Part shown: positions 62,806 through 64,000 of the stretch, piece by piece
Layout: every line of letters starts with the position of its first letter
Position numbering within the stretch: the first letter of the stretch is position 1
The notes under the pieces: model-generated
Databases searched by the model: none
What the model saw: only the letters and a program-made list of their open reading frames with translations
Told to the model about the DNA's origin: nothing
Position numbers and translations under genes: made by a program
NCBI GenBank assembly: GCA_963730555.1
Contig: CAVSSS010000022.1
Span: 1 to 64,000, forward strand
Reading direction: 5' to 3'
Source: Roseiarcus sp963730555
GTDB lineage: Bacteria > Pseudomonadota > Alphaproteobacteria > Rhizobiales > Beijerinckiaceae
DNA length: 64,000 bases

Positions 62806-62830
62806 TTGTTAAGTTGTTAAGTGTGTTAAG
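62806..62830. repeat. Short tandem repeat (octamer)
   Basis: TTAAGTTG is repeated in tandem from about 62810 and ends in a variant GTGTGTTAAG, giving four TTAAG boxes with eight- or nine-base spacing. It is AT-rich and noncoding, likely prone to slippage. Confidence 0.7.
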
Positions 62831-62958
62831 CCTATTTTCGATATGGCCGGCTACCGTTTTTCCGCTCTGCATCGGCCGCGCAGGTTAGGAAAGCGCGCGC
62901 ACAGTACCTTGAAAACAAGGGGGCGAGTCCCCCGCCTGCGTGGGGCCAATTCCCACCG

Positions 62959-63455
62959 TCAGAGCACCCGCGCCAGGCGCTTGTCGATCATCGGCGCGAC
63001 CATGAGATCGGCCATGTTGAGGAAGGTCTGGGCGACTTCGTCCTTCACCGCCTCTTCGGCGAGGTTCGGCCCGTCGAAGCCGCGGATGGGGAAGCGTTCG
63101 TCGCCGAGCCGGGCGCGCAATAGGCCGCGCACCGAAGTGACGAACAGCGTTGGAAGTTATGCTCCGAGCCCCACATGGTGATGGTGACGCCGCCGCCTGG
63201 CCCGCGTCTGGCTCTGGTCGAGAAGTCGGGCGGCTTGGTCGGCGGGCGGCCGGAATAGACGATCGTATAGCTCGGAGAGCCGGCGAAGGCGCGAATCTCA
63301 CGCTGGCGTGAGGTGACCGAATTGAGCCTAAGCAGCGACGTCTGGTTTTTCATCGCGATTTGCACGCGGGTGCGCACCAGGTCGCCGCCTTCGTTGAGGC
63401 CTTGCGTGATCGCCTGGGCGATCTTGGTTCGAGCGGCTGCGAACTGCTCCTGCGG
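62959..63455 (-). pseudogene. Phage tail protein remnant (minor tail protein Z-like)
   Basis: Reading from 63455 down gives FPQEQFAAARTKIAQAITQG, LNEGGDLVRTRVQIAMKNQT, IRAFAGSPSYTIVYSGRPPT and ARRGPGGGVTITMWGSEHNF, then after a one-base shift near 63150 LFVTSVRGLLRARLGDERFP, IRGFDGPNLAEEAVKDEVAQ and DKRLARVL with stop at 62959. The ARLG...PIR..-GP-x-x-A/K-E-x-VKD pattern is that of lambda GpZ-like tail proteins seen in alphaproteobacterial prophages. No start codon in context is visible and ligD lies about 130 bp beyond the 5' side, so the gene is truncated. No other phage gene is in the window. Confidence 0.68.
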
Positions 63456-63582
63456 GAAACCTCGGGGAGGACCCGAAAACCAATAGGCCCGCGCCTTGAG
63501 CCTTCTGTTAGGAGAGGGCGGGACCTATTGCGGGATAAGCGCGTTAGGCTGCGGCAGTTTTCGTCCGAGTTGAGGCTCCACC

Positions 63583-64000
63583 ATGTCGCGTGGCGTCAAG
63601 CGTTCGGCCGCACAGGCCATAAAGCCCGGTCCGTCGCGTCGAGGCGTCCGGGTTCCACCCTTCATTCCGCCGCAGCTTACGCAGCCGGTCGAGAAGCCGC
63701 CTGCGGGGACCTCAATGGCTGCACGAAATCAAGCTGGACGGCTTTCGCATAGCCGCGCGGATCTACAATGGCCGCGTGCAGCTCTTGACGCGCACCGGGC
63801 TCGATTGGACCGAGAAATATCCAAGCGCTGTCGCCGCGCTCGCGAAGCTGAACGTAAAGACCGCCTATTTTGACGGCGAGCTCTGTGGGGTCGATGACGC
63901 CGGATTGCCAAGCTTCGCCCAGACCCAGGCTGCGACCGACGGCGAGCGCGACGTTCGGCTCGTCTATTACGCCTTCGATCTCTTGCATATTGATGGCCAG
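63583..64000 (+). CDS. ATP-dependent DNA ligase (LigD-type), partial and frameshifted
   Basis: The 3' part lies outside the window. After a basic start MSRGVKRSAAQAIKPGPSRR the protein reads RVPPFIPPQLTQPVEKPPAG, then a missing C near 63708 shifts the frame; restored, it reads PQWLHEIKLDGFRIAARIYN with the adenylation lysine of motif I (EIKLDGFR), GRVQLLTRTGLDWTEKYPSA, TAYFDGELCGVDDAGLPSFA and YYAFDLLHIDGQ (motif IV). This is the ligase domain of LigD, used in non-homologous end joining. An in-frame TGA at 63571-63573 rules out an N-terminal phosphoesterase domain, so this is a ligase-first protein. No ku gene is seen. Confidence 0.85.

Larger units (their letters stand above)
61941..62958. 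other. Long intergenic region with decayed tRNA and repeat
   Basis: About 1 kb without a supported gene. Reading frames of 100-190 codons exist on both strands (for example 62240-62812) but their composition, high Cys/Ser and no start signal, argues against coding. Identified pieces are a hairpin GGCCTC-TTTC-GAGGCC near 62343-62358, the decayed tRNA end at 62375-62425 and an octamer tandem repeat near 62806-62830. Base composition is more AT-rich than neighbours, consistent with a foreign or decayed segment. Confidence 0.5.

Noticed and set aside
62240..62812. 190-codon plus-strand frame in the long gap
   Set aside because: High Cys/Ser content, no ribosome site, crosses the decayed tRNA and a hairpin; not credible as a gene.
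62870..62965. Possible tRNA-Ser-like sequence with CCTTGAAAACAAGG and GGGGGCGAGTCCCCC
   Set aside because: Two hairpins resemble anticodon and variable arms, but no acceptor stem or T-arm pairs; too degenerate to call.
1..64000. CRISPR arrays, restriction-modification, toxin-antitoxin or other defence genes
   Set aside because: No regularly spaced repeats, no cas, methylase, nuclease or toxin motifs were seen on either strand.

Overview
The window looks like a stretch of chromosome from a GC-rich alphaproteobacterium, most likely of the order Hyphomicrobiales (Rhizobiales). The evidence is a circularly permuted (two-piece) tmRNA with an ANDNYA-type tag, an Irr-like Fur-family regulator, a hisB-hisH-hisA-hisF run, a ubiE-ubiB-coaBC-dut run, and the general protein relationships. 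I cannot fix the genus from sequence alone. Codon use is uniform and almost everything is ordinary chromosomal gene content; there is no large mobile element. The right end (62.3-63.5 kb) carries a decayed tRNA end and a phage tail-protein remnant.

Layout. 0-7 kb: broken fragments (Dyp-type peroxidase end, YcgN-like protein, HTH-less AraC regulator, PaaI-like thioesterase), an intact HDAC-like deacetylase, a PAP2 acid phosphatase and a tandem pair of Gly/Tyr-rich lipoproteins. 7-16 kb, all on the minus strand: hisB-hisH-hisA-hisF, ubiE, ubiB, coaBC, dut, an Rrf2 regulator and cysK. These cover histidine, ubiquinone, coenzyme A, dUTP sanitation and cysteine, and coaBC-dut-rrf2-cysK is tightly spaced. 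16-30 kb: an orphan molybdenum hydroxylase large subunit, a small secreted protein with its own promoter and terminator, an enoyl-CoA hydratase next to a 3-oxoadipyl-CoA-type thiolase, an alpha/beta hydrolase, an FAD oxidoreductase, a DUF1326-DUF2182 pair, a GlcD-like FAD oxidase and a sulfite-oxidase-like enzyme. 30-35 kb: VOC protein, lysophospholipase-like hydrolase, pyrG, an OxlT-like MFS carrier and tRNA-Ser(UGA). 35-43 kb: a sugar-type ABC importer (binding protein, two permeases, no ATPase here) with two SDR dehydrogenases, then an operon of an unknown protein, an amidohydrolase, a RidA protein and a CutC remnant. 43-54 kb: SnoaL/MarR divergent pair, a crotonase like 6-oxocamphor hydrolase, tmRNA, AsmA, metallophosphoesterase, LysE, TetR, proC and an L,D-transpeptidase. 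54-64 kb: AMP nucleosidase, RidA, DUF1993, DUF3303, GFA, Irr-like regulator, luciferase-like oxidoreductase, CoA-ester lyase, MFS carrier, phage remnant and the start of an ATP-dependent DNA ligase.

A dominant property is the number of frameshifts. About twenty genes are interrupted by one-base indels while conserved motifs continue undisturbed in the next frame, often at a short homopolymer. The long housekeeping genes are intact. I read most of these as sequencing or assembly errors rather than real pseudogenes. The exceptions are genes with missing domains (CutC, AraC, Dyp peroxidase, phage tail protein), which look truly decayed.

The least expected structural feature is the permuted tmRNA gene on the minus strand near 46.3 kb. 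Its acceptor stem, T-arm, intervening loop and 12-residue tag reading frame can all be read directly. I do not see a convincing, wholly new multi-gene system. The best candidates for undescribed biology are the tandem Gly/Tyr/His-repeat lipoproteins, the DUF1326-DUF2182 membrane module, the rrf2-cysK coupling to coaBC, and the unknown-amidohydrolase-RidA-CutC operon.
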